A program made the translations under genes and the position numbers. 61,099 nt of DNA from an uncultured Paenalcaligenes sp. (GTDB lineage Bacteria > Pseudomonadota > Gammaproteobacteria > Burkholderiales > Burkholderiaceae_B): assembly GCA_947632305.1 (NCBI GenBank), contig CANROS010000002.1, positions 1 through 61,099 of the forward strand. The letters run 5' to 3'. The notes beneath the pieces were generated by a model, which was not told where the DNA came from, did not search any database, and worked only from the letters and a program-made list of their open reading frames with translations. Shown piece after piece: positions 54,153-61,099 of the stretch (position 1 is the first letter of the stretch; every line of letters begins with the position of its first letter).

Positions 54153-54959
54153 CTAGCGACGAATATTGACTAACAAAGGAGAGCCATTGGCGGGGTCACT
54201 GATCACATCGCAGTGAACTTGATAAAGCTCATACACTAGTTCAGACGTCAAAATGTCTTGCGGTGCGCCTTGGGCAATAATTTTGCCTTCACGCATCGCC
54301 ACCAAATGGCTTGAGTACCGTGCTGCATTCATTAAGTCATGGACGACCATGGCTACGGTTTTACCTTGTTGAGTCAGACTACGTATTAGCTCAAACACCT
54401 CAATTTGGTGCCCTAAATCCAGTGCGGAGGTGGGTTCATCCAACAGCACTAAAGGCGTGTCTTGAGCGAGTGTCATGGCAATCCAAGCACGTTGTCGTTG
54501 GCCGCCAGATAACTGGTCTAGCTCACGGTCTTGCAGTTCGAGCAGATTAGCGGCTTCAAGGGCTGCTTTGATAATACGTTGGTCCTCAGCTGACCACTGG
54601 CTAAACCACTGCTGATGGGGCTGACGCCCAAAGCGTACCAGATCAAGAATGGTCATCCCTTCCGGAGCCGTGGTCTCTTGGGGGAGCAAGGCCATTTTTT
54701 GAGCAACGACTTTGCTGGGCAAGCTGTGTATATTGGCGCCATTTAAAATGACCTGTCCTGCTTTTGGGGCCAAAATACGTCCTAGGGTATTAAGCAACGT
54801 GGATTTACCACAACCGTTTGGACCCACAATAGCCGTTACTTTGTTTTCGGGTAAAGAAAAATTGAGGTTATCAATGACCACCTGTTTGCCATGCCCAACT
54901 TGTAAGGACTGGGTGCTGAGGGTGGTTTGAGTGGTAAGGTTTGTCGCCATTAGAGTCAT
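54153..54959 (-). CDS. Iron/siderophore ABC transporter ATPase (FepC/FecE type)
   Basis: A 268-residue ATPase: Walker A GPNGCGKSTLLN (about 44-55), Q-loop LPQETTAPEGMTILDLVRFGR, signature LSGGQRQRAWIAMTLAQ, Walker B LVLLDEPTSALD, and the H-loop in MVVHDLMNAARYS. It energises import of an Fe3+-siderophore or haem-type ligand. The ATG at 54959 overlaps the preceding permease stop (ATGA). Confidence 0.92.
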   Translation of the reverse strand: MTLMATNLTTQTTLSTQSLQVGHGKQVVIDNLNFSLPENKVTAIVGPNGCGKSTLLNTLGRILAPKAGQVILNGANIHSLPSKVVAQKMALLPQETTAPEGMTILDLVRFGRQPHQQWFSQWSAEDQRIIKAALEAANLLELQDRELDQLSGGQRQRAWIAMTLAQDTPLVLLDEPTSALDLGHQIEVFELIRSLTQQGKTVAMVVHDLMNAARYSSHLVAMREGKIIAQGAPQDILTSELVYELYQVHCDVISDPANGSPLLVNIRR

Positions 54960-56035
54960 AGTTGGCTCCTAAAAGTAGGGCTGAGTAACATCCAAAGTAA
55001 ATACGGGCTGCCTACTACAGCGGTTACTAAGCCAACGGGGATTTCTAAAGGGGCAAGCATAATACGGCCTAATAAATCCGCCAACACCATTAATAAGGCC
55101 CCAGTCAAAGCAGAGGCGAGTACAGGAACACCGCGATGGCGACATAAAGCGCGTGCGATTTCAGGGCCGAGTAAAGCTACCATGCCTACCGGCCCAGCCA
55201 CTGCGACGGCTAGACCGGTGAGAATGACGGCTAGGATAAGGCTGAGGGCTCGTAAGCGTTTGACATTAATACCTAAACTGATGGGTATGGTTTCTGACAG
55301 ACGTAAAACATTGAGGCCTTTGCTTAGGCGTAGAGCCGGTAGCCAACAGACGAGCAGACCGATCAGCAGTAGGGTGAGCGCCTCAGGGGTACGCGCGTTT
55401 AAGCTACCTATGGTCCATGGAAAGGCGGCATTAGCGTCATCCAGAGCCACTGAGCTTAGGATGAGTTGAGTAATAGCCCCTGCAATGGCGCCAATTCCTA
55501 GGCCGACAACGATAAATCTATACCCTTGAGTCCCGCTGCCCCCGGCTAGCGCAAAAATGAGTACCGTGGCGGTAAGCGCGCCAACTAGGCTCATGGCAGG
55601 GGGGGCTAGACTAATCCCCACGCCAACCACAGAGGCGACGGCAAAAGCGGTTGCGGCATTATCAATACCTATAATTCCAGGGGTGGCTAGACGGTTGCGG
55701 GCTAAGGTTTGCATAAGACAACCGGCTAAAGCGAAGGCAGCGCCGGTGCCTACGCCGGCGAGGACGCGCATTAAGCGTAGCTCTTGAACGACGAGTTGAT
55801 GCATGGCAGAGCCTTTGCCGATTAAGGCCAGCCAAACCTCAGTCGGGCTAAGTGGCACACTGCCTAGGCTGAGACTGGCAGTACAGGCCACCAATAGACT
55901 CAGCAGTAGTCCTAGATTTACCCAAGTGGTACGTTGGGAAATGGGCAGGCTAACTTTTTGTTGAAAAGCGTTGAATAACCAAAATCCCGCCAAAGGGAGC
56001 GAAGTGTTATTTCTTTTAAGCGAAGGTGTTGGCAT
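54956..56035 (-). CDS. FecCD-family permease (second)
   Basis: A 359-residue permease with about nine to ten helices and the FecCD core: MRVLAGVGTGAAFALAGCLMQTLARNRLATPGIIGIDNAA (about 89-128) and GPVGMVALLGPEIARAL (about 284-300). The N-terminal 40 residues are a soluble extension. It pairs with the permease immediately upstream to make a heterodimeric channel. The gap to that gene is two bases. Confidence 0.92.
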   Translation of the reverse strand: MPTPSLKRNNTSLPLAGFWLFNAFQQKVSLPISQRTTWVNLGLLLSLLVACTASLSLGSVPLSPTEVWLALIGKGSAMHQLVVQELRLMRVLAGVGTGAAFALAGCLMQTLARNRLATPGIIGIDNAATAFAVASVVGVGISLAPPAMSLVGALTATVLIFALAGGSGTQGYRFIVVGLGIGAIAGAITQLILSSVALDDANAAFPWTIGSLNARTPEALTLLLIGLLVCWLPALRLSKGLNVLRLSETIPISLGINVKRLRALSLILAVILTGLAVAVAGPVGMVALLGPEIARALCRHRGVPVLASALTGALLMVLADLLGRIMLAPLEIPVGLVTAVVGSPYLLWMLLSPTFRSQL

Positions 56036-56037
56036 GG

Positions 56038-57036
56038 TCAGAGCTTAGGTAGGCGGTTAGCACGTACCACTGCGAGTAAAACCGGAGCACCGATAATGGC
56101 GGTAAGTACGCCAAGAGGCAGTTCTGCAGGGGCAACCAGGACACGAGATAAGGTATCGGCACCAATTAAAATAATAGGACCAATAAAGACACACAGAGCT
56201 AAGTAGCGCCGAATGTCTGCGCCGGCCAAGGCGCGGGCAATAAAAGGAACCACTAAACCCACAAACATAATCGGGCCAGCTAAAGCGGTAGCAGCACCGA
56301 CTAGTAAGGCCACTATGAGCACGGCAATGAGTCGAATGCGTCCTGGTTTGTGCCCTAGATTGGTGGCCATTTTTTCGCCTAAAGCTAAGGCAGCTAAAGG
56401 GCGAATAATCAATAATGTTAATACCGTGGCAAGGATCAAGGAGGGCAGAAGCTGCCAAAGAGTAGAAATGTCACGACCTGCTACGCTACCTGTAATCCAG
56501 AAACGAATTTCATCAGCGGTGCGTTGGTCAAACATTAACAGCAGCGAGGTCAAAGCAAGAAGCAAGCTAGATAGAGTAGCCCCTGCAAGCACCAAGCGGA
56601 TGGGGTCATTGCTCATGCTATTCAGGCGTGCTGCGGACAGCACGATTAAACAGCCAACTAGGGCTCCTGCTTGAGCCACATACACAGAGAGGCCAGCAGC
56701 GGAAGCCCCTAACAATAGCGCTAAGGTAACGGCAAAGGCACTGCCGGCGCTGACGCCAAGCAAGCCTGGCTCGGCCAAAGGATTACGTGCCAAGGTTTGC
56801 ATGAGGGCACCGGCACAGCCCAGCGCCAAACCAGTCACTAACGCAACGAGGGTGCGCGGTCCACGTAATTCAAATAAAACAAAGGAGGCTTCATCGGTCC
56901 CTTGGCCTAGCAACGTTTGAAGAGCGAGCCAAGGAGACACATTGCCAGCCCCAAAGAGCAAACTGCCTAAGCTGACCAAGAGTAACAGGGCACCGCAACA
57001 AACAAGCAAAAAGGGCAAGGGATAACGATTGGGCAT
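56038..57036 (-). CDS. FecCD-family permease (first)
   Basis: A 332-residue permease, the usual length, with RGPRTLVALVTGLALGCAGALMQTLARNPLAEPGLLGVSAGSAFAV (about 53-98) and GPIMFVGLVVPFIARALAGAD. It lies six bases after the binding-protein gene, so the whole system is one operon. Confidence 0.93.
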   Translation of the reverse strand: MPNRYPLPFLLVCCGALLLLVSLGSLLFGAGNVSPWLALQTLLGQGTDEASFVLFELRGPRTLVALVTGLALGCAGALMQTLARNPLAEPGLLGVSAGSAFAVTLALLLGASAAGLSVYVAQAGALVGCLIVLSAARLNSMSNDPIRLVLAGATLSSLLLALTSLLLMFDQRTADEIRFWITGSVAGRDISTLWQLLPSLILATVLTLLIIRPLAALALGEKMATNLGHKPGRIRLIAVLIVALLVGAATALAGPIMFVGLVVPFIARALAGADIRRYLALCVFIGPIILIGADTLSRVLVAPAELPLGVLTAIIGAPVLLAVVRANRLPKL

Positions 57037-57042
57037 TGGGTG

Positions 57043-58002
57043 TTACTGCGCCTGTTTGATGGCGTTCTCGACTCCAGAGAGGATGACCTCAGCGGCTAGT
57101 ACGCCAGTGGCGCTGGTCCAAATTTGGCCATCGACAGGGATAACACGGTTGTTTTTTACGACTTCGAGTCGTTGATAAGCAGGTGATTTTTCGGCTTGAG
57201 CTAAAGCATCATTGCCTTCTTCGTTAATGGTAGCCAAAAATAACCAGTCTTTATCCAGCATGGCTAGGTTTTCTTGGCTAATAGAGGAGGTATGTGGGCG
57301 ACCTTCTTTGACTACACCCCCATCGTCCACAGTAAAACCTGCACCTGTGAGCAAGTTAGCGGTAAAGAGTTGCTTGGAAAGAATCACTGGGCCTTGGGGC
57401 ATCCAACGCGCAATCATGACAGTGCGCTCATCTTCAGGTATAGCGGCCTCTACTTGTGTTTTGACTTCAGCGATGCGTTGCTCTAGCGCTTCGAGTTGCT
57501 GCTCCATCACGTCAGGTTTACCTAAAGCCGAGGCAAATAAGCGCGCGTCTTTGCGCCACGCGTCTTCTTCAAAAGAGGTGTGACCGGAAGCCACAGTAGG
57601 CGCTACGGTTGCAAGCAAACGGTATTGTTGTTCGGGTAAGGTGTTGGGGGCCAAGATTAAATCTGGCTCAAGCGCAATAATGGCTTCCAAATTGTTTTCT
57701 TGGGGGGTACCAACGATGGTGATGCCCTCGGCTCGGTCTTGGAGGTAGCTGGCTACACCTGTGCCCCCGCGTGTGATAATAGCGCCTAGAGGCTCTACGC
57801 CCACGGCATAGCTGGCGTCTAGGGCGCCTTCAAAAAGAGTTACCACGCGTTGTGGTTCACCTGTAATGGTCACCGCGCCAAACTTGGTGTCTACGGTGCG
57901 ACTGTCTTGGGCTGCAGCGGGGGCAGCTAGAAAAAAAGTGCAGGAGGCTAAGAAACCGACAAAGCGGTTTAGAGTAGATAAAGAAAAAGAAGTGGCTCGC
58001 AT
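57043..58002 (-). CDS. Fe3+-siderophore-type ABC binding protein
   Basis: A 319-residue class III periplasmic binding protein: signal peptide about 1-31 (ending PAAAQ), then VVTLFEGALDASYAVGVEPLGAI, NLEAIIALEPDLILAP (about 105-120) and a long connecting helix rich in Glu. This is the FecB/FatB-like layout for iron chelates. It heads the operon with a Fur-like box 42 bases before its ATG. No TonB-dependent receptor is in the window. The precise chelate is unknown. Confidence 0.9.
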   Translation of the reverse strand: MRATSFSLSTLNRFVGFLASCTFFLAAPAAAQDSRTVDTKFGAVTITGEPQRVVTLFEGALDASYAVGVEPLGAIITRGGTGVASYLQDRAEGITIVGTPQENNLEAIIALEPDLILAPNTLPEQQYRLLATVAPTVASGHTSFEEDAWRKDARLFASALGKPDVMEQQLEALEQRIAEVKTQVEAAIPEDERTVMIARWMPQGPVILSKQLFTANLLTGAGFTVDDGGVVKEGRPHTSSISQENLAMLDKDWLFLATINEEGNDALAQAEKSPAYQRLEVVKNNRVIPVDGQIWTSATGVLAAEVILSGVENAIKQAQ

Positions 58003-58043
58003 GGTATTAATTTTTATGAAGTAACAAGGAAGATGGCGTTAAT

Positions 58044-58062
58044 GATAACGTTTTTCATTATT
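58044..58062 (-). promoter_or_regulatory. Fur box
   Basis: On the minus strand AATAATGAAAAACGTTATC matches the 19-base Fur consensus (GATAATGATAATCATTATC) at 15 positions, 42 bases before the start of the iron-type binding protein gene. Confidence 0.75.
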
Positions 58063-58160
58063 ATTTGTGAGCCTGCTGGGCATAAAGTTCCAATTTTCTC
58101 TGAGTTTTAAAAAAATAGCAGGAATAGAACGGTTTTTTGGGTAGATAAGGGACAAAATGC

Positions 58161-58190
58161 AAAGGCCTTAAGCAAAGCAAAAGGCCTTTT
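58161..58190 (-). terminator. Terminator after the TerC-type gene
   Basis: On the minus strand AAAAGGCC and GGCCTTT pair around a TTTTGC-rich loop about 43 bases past the stop; A/T on both flanks. It separates this gene from the iron operon. Confidence 0.65.
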
Positions 58191-58232
58191 GGTCTAGTTA
58201 GGAGTAGCGTCGTTAAATGAAGGTGTAAAGCC

Positions 58233-59789
58233 TTAGTTAGGTGACGCCTCGTTGTCTAGACGCGTGATGTCTATCTCCGCTATGGAACGGTTCACAATTG
58301 ATTTTACCTCAAAATGTAGATTTTCGATGGTAATGGTGTCGCCCTGTTCTGGTAAAGCTCCAAATTGATGCAATAACAAACCTGCAACTGAGGCTGCCCC
58401 GGAATCTGAACTCAGTAAAGCATTGCTTTCTAGTCGCTGACAAAGGTGGTGTAAATCTGTAGTACCAGCTACACGCCAGTGATTCGGTCCTAAAACTTGA
58501 ATGGTAGGGTGCTCGTCTTCGTCAGGGAACTCGCCAGCAATCGCCTCTAGCACATCAATGGGGGTAAGCAGGCCTTGTATAGAGCCGTACTCATCCGTCA
58601 CTAACACCAGCTGGCCTCTGGAGCTTTTTAGTGTTTCCATGGCATTTAATACGCCTGTTAACTCATGAATAATGATGGGTTCACGCAGGCTAGGCAGGGC
58701 GCTGAGGTCTTGGTCTGCCATAATGTCAGCCATGAGGTCCTTAGCTCGAATCACGCCTAAGATATTGTCCAACTCATCACGGCAAACGGGAAAGAAGCTG
58801 TGAGGGGTTTCACGTAAACGTTGCAGTATGGTCTCTGGGTCGTCATTTAGATCTATCCAAGAAATTTCATTTCTAGGGGTCATAATAGAACGAATGGAGC
58901 GTTCGCCTAAAGTCAGTACGCCAGTCACCATATTTCGTTCCTCTTGGCCGAAAACGGGTGTTTCGATTTCAGAAGAGATTTCCTCATTAGGGCCGGCGTT
59001 ATCCATTTTGTTTTTGTCCCCTAATAGTCGTAACACCGCTTCAGCAGTGCGGTCTCTCAAGGGTAAACGAGCTTCGTTTCTAATAGCGCTTTTGCGAGCA
59101 ATTTGGTTGAAAAACTCAATAAGAATAGAAAAACCAATGGCAGCATAAAGATAGCCTTTGGGGATTTTGAAACCTAAACCTTCAGCGGTTAGAGTTAAGC
59201 CAATCATTAATAAAAAGCTTAAGCACAACACGACCACGGTGGGATGGGCACTCACAAAGCGAGTTAGAGGTTTAGACGCCCACATCATAATTCCCATGGA
59301 AACAATGACAGCGGCCATCATAACAGGCAGCTCATCTACCATGCCTACGGCGGTAATGACGGCGTCAAGGGAAAACACGGCATCTAAAACGATGATCTGT
59401 ATCACCACCACAGCAAAACTGGCGTAGACCTTAGAGCTACTGTGCTCGTGTGATTTGCCTTCTAGCCGCTCATGTAGCTCAGAGGTCGCTTTAAATAATA
59501 AGAAAGCGCCCCCTAAGAAAAGGATGAGATCTCGTCCTGAAAAGCTAAAAGGACCAATGGAAAACAAGGGGGCCGTTAAGGTGACTAACCAAGACACAAT
59601 GGTGAGCAAACCTAAACGCATAATCAGCGCCAGTGACAAGCCAATTAAACGCGCTTTATCACGCTGATGCGGGGGTAGTTTGTCCGCTAAAATAGCAATA
59701 AAAATGAGATTATCGATCCCTAGAACAATCTCAAGGACGATTAAAGTGAGTAACCCCACCCAAATTGTGGGGTCTAGCAGCCATTCCAT
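58233..59789 (-). CDS. TerC-CBS-CorC membrane protein (YoaE/YegH type)
   Basis: A 518-residue three-part protein. It opens with the TerC helices ([30 protein letters not shown], with the acidic GxDN site; then [21 protein letters not shown]). A CBS pair (about 300-430, with [25 protein letters not shown]) and a CorC_HlyC domain (about 435-515) follow. The family belongs to metal-ion efflux or export-linked membrane proteins (TerC proteins handle Mn2+). The exact role is unproved. It lies between the iron operon and a small secreted protein. Confidence 0.88.
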   Translation of the reverse strand: MEWLLDPTIWVGLLTLIVLEIVLGIDNLIFIAILADKLPPHQRDKARLIGLSLALIMRLGLLTIVSWLVTLTAPLFSIGPFSFSGRDLILFLGGAFLLFKATSELHERLEGKSHEHSSSKVYASFAVVVIQIIVLDAVFSLDAVITAVGMVDELPVMMAAVIVSMGIMMWASKPLTRFVSAHPTVVVLCLSFLLMIGLTLTAEGLGFKIPKGYLYAAIGFSILIEFFNQIARKSAIRNEARLPLRDRTAEAVLRLLGDKNKMDNAGPNEEISSEIETPVFGQEERNMVTGVLTLGERSIRSIMTPRNEISWIDLNDDPETILQRLRETPHSFFPVCRDELDNILGVIRAKDLMADIMADQDLSALPSLREPIIIHELTGVLNAMETLKSSRGQLVLVTDEYGSIQGLLTPIDVLEAIAGEFPDEDEHPTIQVLGPNHWRVAGTTDLHHLCQRLESNALLSSDSGAASVAGLLLHQFGALPEQGDTITIENLHFEVKSIVNRSIAEIDITRLDNEASPN

Positions 59790-59865
59790 AGCTATGCCTA
59801 ATAAAAATAAATAAAATGTGCCTCATAATCAAGAGGCTAAGGGGATTGATGCAGGTTTTAGTTAT

Positions 59866-60195
59866 TTAAAGGCGTGGCGGCTTACGCAGAGGAGGGTAGC
59901 TAAGCGGTTGGCTGCTTAGTTGGTAAACAAAGCACGGCTGAAAGATGAGCGCATGATAAGAACAGCTAGAGGCGCTGTGGAGCGAGTCATGCAGGTCGGC
60001 GTGCTCTATCTGGTGTGGCTTAGGCAGGTCAGCGGTAACCACGGAAGCCTCTGGGCTTGGGTTAATTGTGAGAGCCGTCGTGTCTGTGAGAGCAATGGGG
60101 ACGTAGAGAGCGTCATAAGACAAGTCGGTCAAGGACTCGGCTAAGACCTGAATCGGCAGCAGAAAAAGGAGAAAAATGACGACAAACCGTCGCAT
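59866..60195 (-). CDS. Small secreted protein of unknown function
   Basis: A 109-residue protein. The start at 60195 gives MRRFVVIFLLFLLPIQVLAE, a good signal peptide; the longer frame adds nine residues. The mature part has a His/Asp cluster (PKPHQIEHADLHDSLH), two cysteines (SSCSYHALIFQPCF) and a proline-rich tail. The N-terminus resembles the small CzcI-type proteins found with metal-efflux genes, but no efflux genes are adjacent. No function is assigned. Confidence 0.6.
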   Translation of the reverse strand: MRRFVVIFLLFLLPIQVLAESLTDLSYDALYVPIALTDTTALTINPSPEASVVTADLPKPHQIEHADLHDSLHSASSCSYHALIFQPCFVYQLSSQPLSYPPLRKPPRL

Positions 60196-60284
60196 AGAGC
60201 AATAAAGGTGTAAATAACTCATCTAGTATAATTCAAGACATCATTATTTGCTGTTTCTGTATGGGCAGTGTGTCTCATTTTAAT

Positions 60285-60866
60285 TTAAAAAAACGCAGCC
60301 CCTAAAGCGACTAGAACCACTAAAACCACGGTAGCCCAGCCAATGCGCTCTACATAGCGGTGCAGCAACGACTCCATTCTGGGGCCTCCCCAAGCGAGTA
60401 AGCCAGCGACTAAGAAAAAACGCAGGCCACGCCCAATTAAAGCGGCGAAAATAAAAGGTAAGAGAGCCATGGACATGGCACCGCCTGCGATAGTAAATAC
60501 TTTAAAGGGAATAGGAGAAAAGCCAGCGACAAAAATAGCCCAGAAACCATAGCTCTTAAACCAGTTGATCGCCGTTTCATAAGCAGGCCAATAGTGACTG
60601 GTGCTTAACCAAGGCAAAATTGAATTAATCGCATAATAACCAATTAAATATCCTAACAAACCACCTGCTACAGAACAGAGGGTGGTAATGAGTGCAAACC
60701 ACCAGGCTCGTTTAGGGTGCGCCATACACATGGGGGCCAACATAACGTCTGGCGGAATGGGAAAGAAAACAGATTCAAAAAAACTGAGGGTCCCTAAAAA
60801 CAAGGGGGCTCGGTCAGAGCGTGACCACTTCATGGTCCGAGCATAGAGCGTGGAAAATAATTTCAT
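60285..60866 (-). CDS. YqaA-family membrane protein (DedA-related)
   Basis: A 193-residue membrane protein. The start at 60866 (MKLFSTLYARTMKWS) is preferred; 16 extra residues are possible. It has the VTT/DedA-like motif SFFESVFFPIPPDVMLAPMCMAHPKRAW (about 26-53) and the later FVAGFSPIPFKVFTIAGGAM (about 115-134), with FLVAGLLAW. This matches the YqaA group, whose job is thought to be lipid or ion movement across the inner membrane. It is the last complete gene. Confidence 0.85.
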   Translation of the reverse strand: MKLFSTLYARTMKWSRSDRAPLFLGTLSFFESVFFPIPPDVMLAPMCMAHPKRAWWFALITTLCSVAGGLLGYLIGYYAINSILPWLSTSHYWPAYETAINWFKSYGFWAIFVAGFSPIPFKVFTIAGGAMSMALLPFIFAALIGRGLRFFLVAGLLAWGGPRMESLLHRYVERIGWATVVLVVLVALGAAFF

Positions 60867-60996
60867 GTGAGCAGATTGAGCAAACTCAAAGTAGTTTGAA
60901 AAAGAAGAGGCCAATCACACTTCTTATGACTGGGAATTGTAACGTGGATTGCAGAGGGATTAGGCACGATTTAATCGTTAGCGTTGGTAACGGTTT

Positions 60997-61099
60997 TTGG
61001 GGCTAAGGTGGCCAGTAACCACCTCCCCTGACCCGATCTACCGTCAAATTATCGGGCAGGTCATGCGCTTAGTGGCGGCTGGCCAATGCCCGCCCGGTA
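60997..61099 (+). CDS. GntR-family regulator, N-terminal fragment
   Basis: The frame ends at the window edge and has no in-frame ATG before residue 23; a TTG at 60997 is the only plausible start codon after the stop at 60988. It reads LRWPVTTSPDPIYRQIIGQVMRLV, then AAGQCPPG, which is the standard opening of a GntR (YtrA-type) winged-helix domain (PIYRQI...PG). The rest lies outside the window. Either it uses TTG or the gene is broken at its 5' end. Confidence 0.5.
   Translation, partial: MGLRWPVTTSPDPIYRQIIGQVMRLVAAGQCPPG

Noticed and set aside
59920-60144. Plus-strand gene of about 74 codons
   Set aside because: It lies opposite the secreted-protein gene that has a signal peptide; no homology or ribosome site.
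1-61099. tRNA, rRNA, CRISPR array, insertion sequence
   Set aside because: No cloverleaf-type sequence, regularly spaced repeat, transposase or terminal inverted repeat pair was found on reading both strands.

Overview
The window is about 61 kb of bacterial chromosome. It most likely comes from a beta-proteobacterium of the family Alcaligenaceae (order Burkholderiales) with moderate GC. The core block hslVU-dksA-cobW ... xerC-DUF484-lpxL | metK-ahcY-holin-metF has the order seen in that order of bacteria. HslV carries the beta-proteobacterial MEQYHA leader, DksA is the form without a full zinc finger, and ahcY has an SAH riboswitch. No rRNA, tRNA, CRISPR array, insertion sequence or prophage was seen. 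This assignment is inferred from gene content; no database was searched.

Layout. 1-5.8 kb: the end of a sodium:solute symporter with a 43-residue partner, a peptide-type ABC binding protein, a CMD-family protein, a class III aminotransferase and a divergent RpiR-type regulator with a palindromic operator. 5.8-11.1 kb (mostly minus): cobalamin adenosyltransferase and GNAT, a CusF-like protein, hslVU behind a sigma-32-type promoter, dksA and cobW. 11.1-14.3 kb: zinc homeostasis, with zur and znuCBA diverging around a perfect Zur-type palindrome, plus a 42-residue membrane peptide coupled to znuC. 14.3-17 kb: xerC (without its catalytic tyrosine), DUF484, lpxL-like. 17-21.7 kb: the methyl cycle metK, ahcY (SAH riboswitch plus terminator), holin-like protein, metF and formyl-THF cyclo-ligase. 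21.7-32 kb: slt-cca, an EamA exporter with MidA methyltransferase and a 57-residue membrane peptide, ilvD-nadE-AI-2E and cytochrome b561. 32-38 kb: a PepSY/two-component sensory locus with a PhoP-box-like direct repeat, a benzoate-type CoA ligase and a Liv-type binding protein. 38-43.2 kb: TSUP, DUF2478, DUF3617, O-antigen ligase, 1-Cys peroxiredoxin and RluE.

43.2-49.1 kb is the least ordinary part: a six-gene minus-strand operon luxE-luxC-ABC ATPase-permease-binding protein-SDR, with every junction overlapping or within a few bases. It has both halves of a fatty-acid-reductase-type carboxylate reductase but no luciferase, coupled to a dedicated importer. It is the best candidate here for an uncharacterised pathway.

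49.3-61 kb: a small secreted protein, glutamate decarboxylase paired with an AspT-type antiporter (a possible acid-resistance module without gadC), a Fic protein with a convergent 61-residue candidate antitoxin, a Fur-boxed iron/siderophore ABC importer (binding protein, two permeases, ATPase), a TerC-CBS-CorC membrane protein, a small secreted protein, a YqaA/DedA-like membrane protein, and the first codons of a GntR-type regulator running off the end.

The genes are mostly housekeeping and metal or nutrient acquisition. Regulation can be read directly at several points: Zur (zinc), Fur (iron), the SAH riboswitch (methyl cycle), sigma-32 (protease) and RpiR (amine or amino-acid use).
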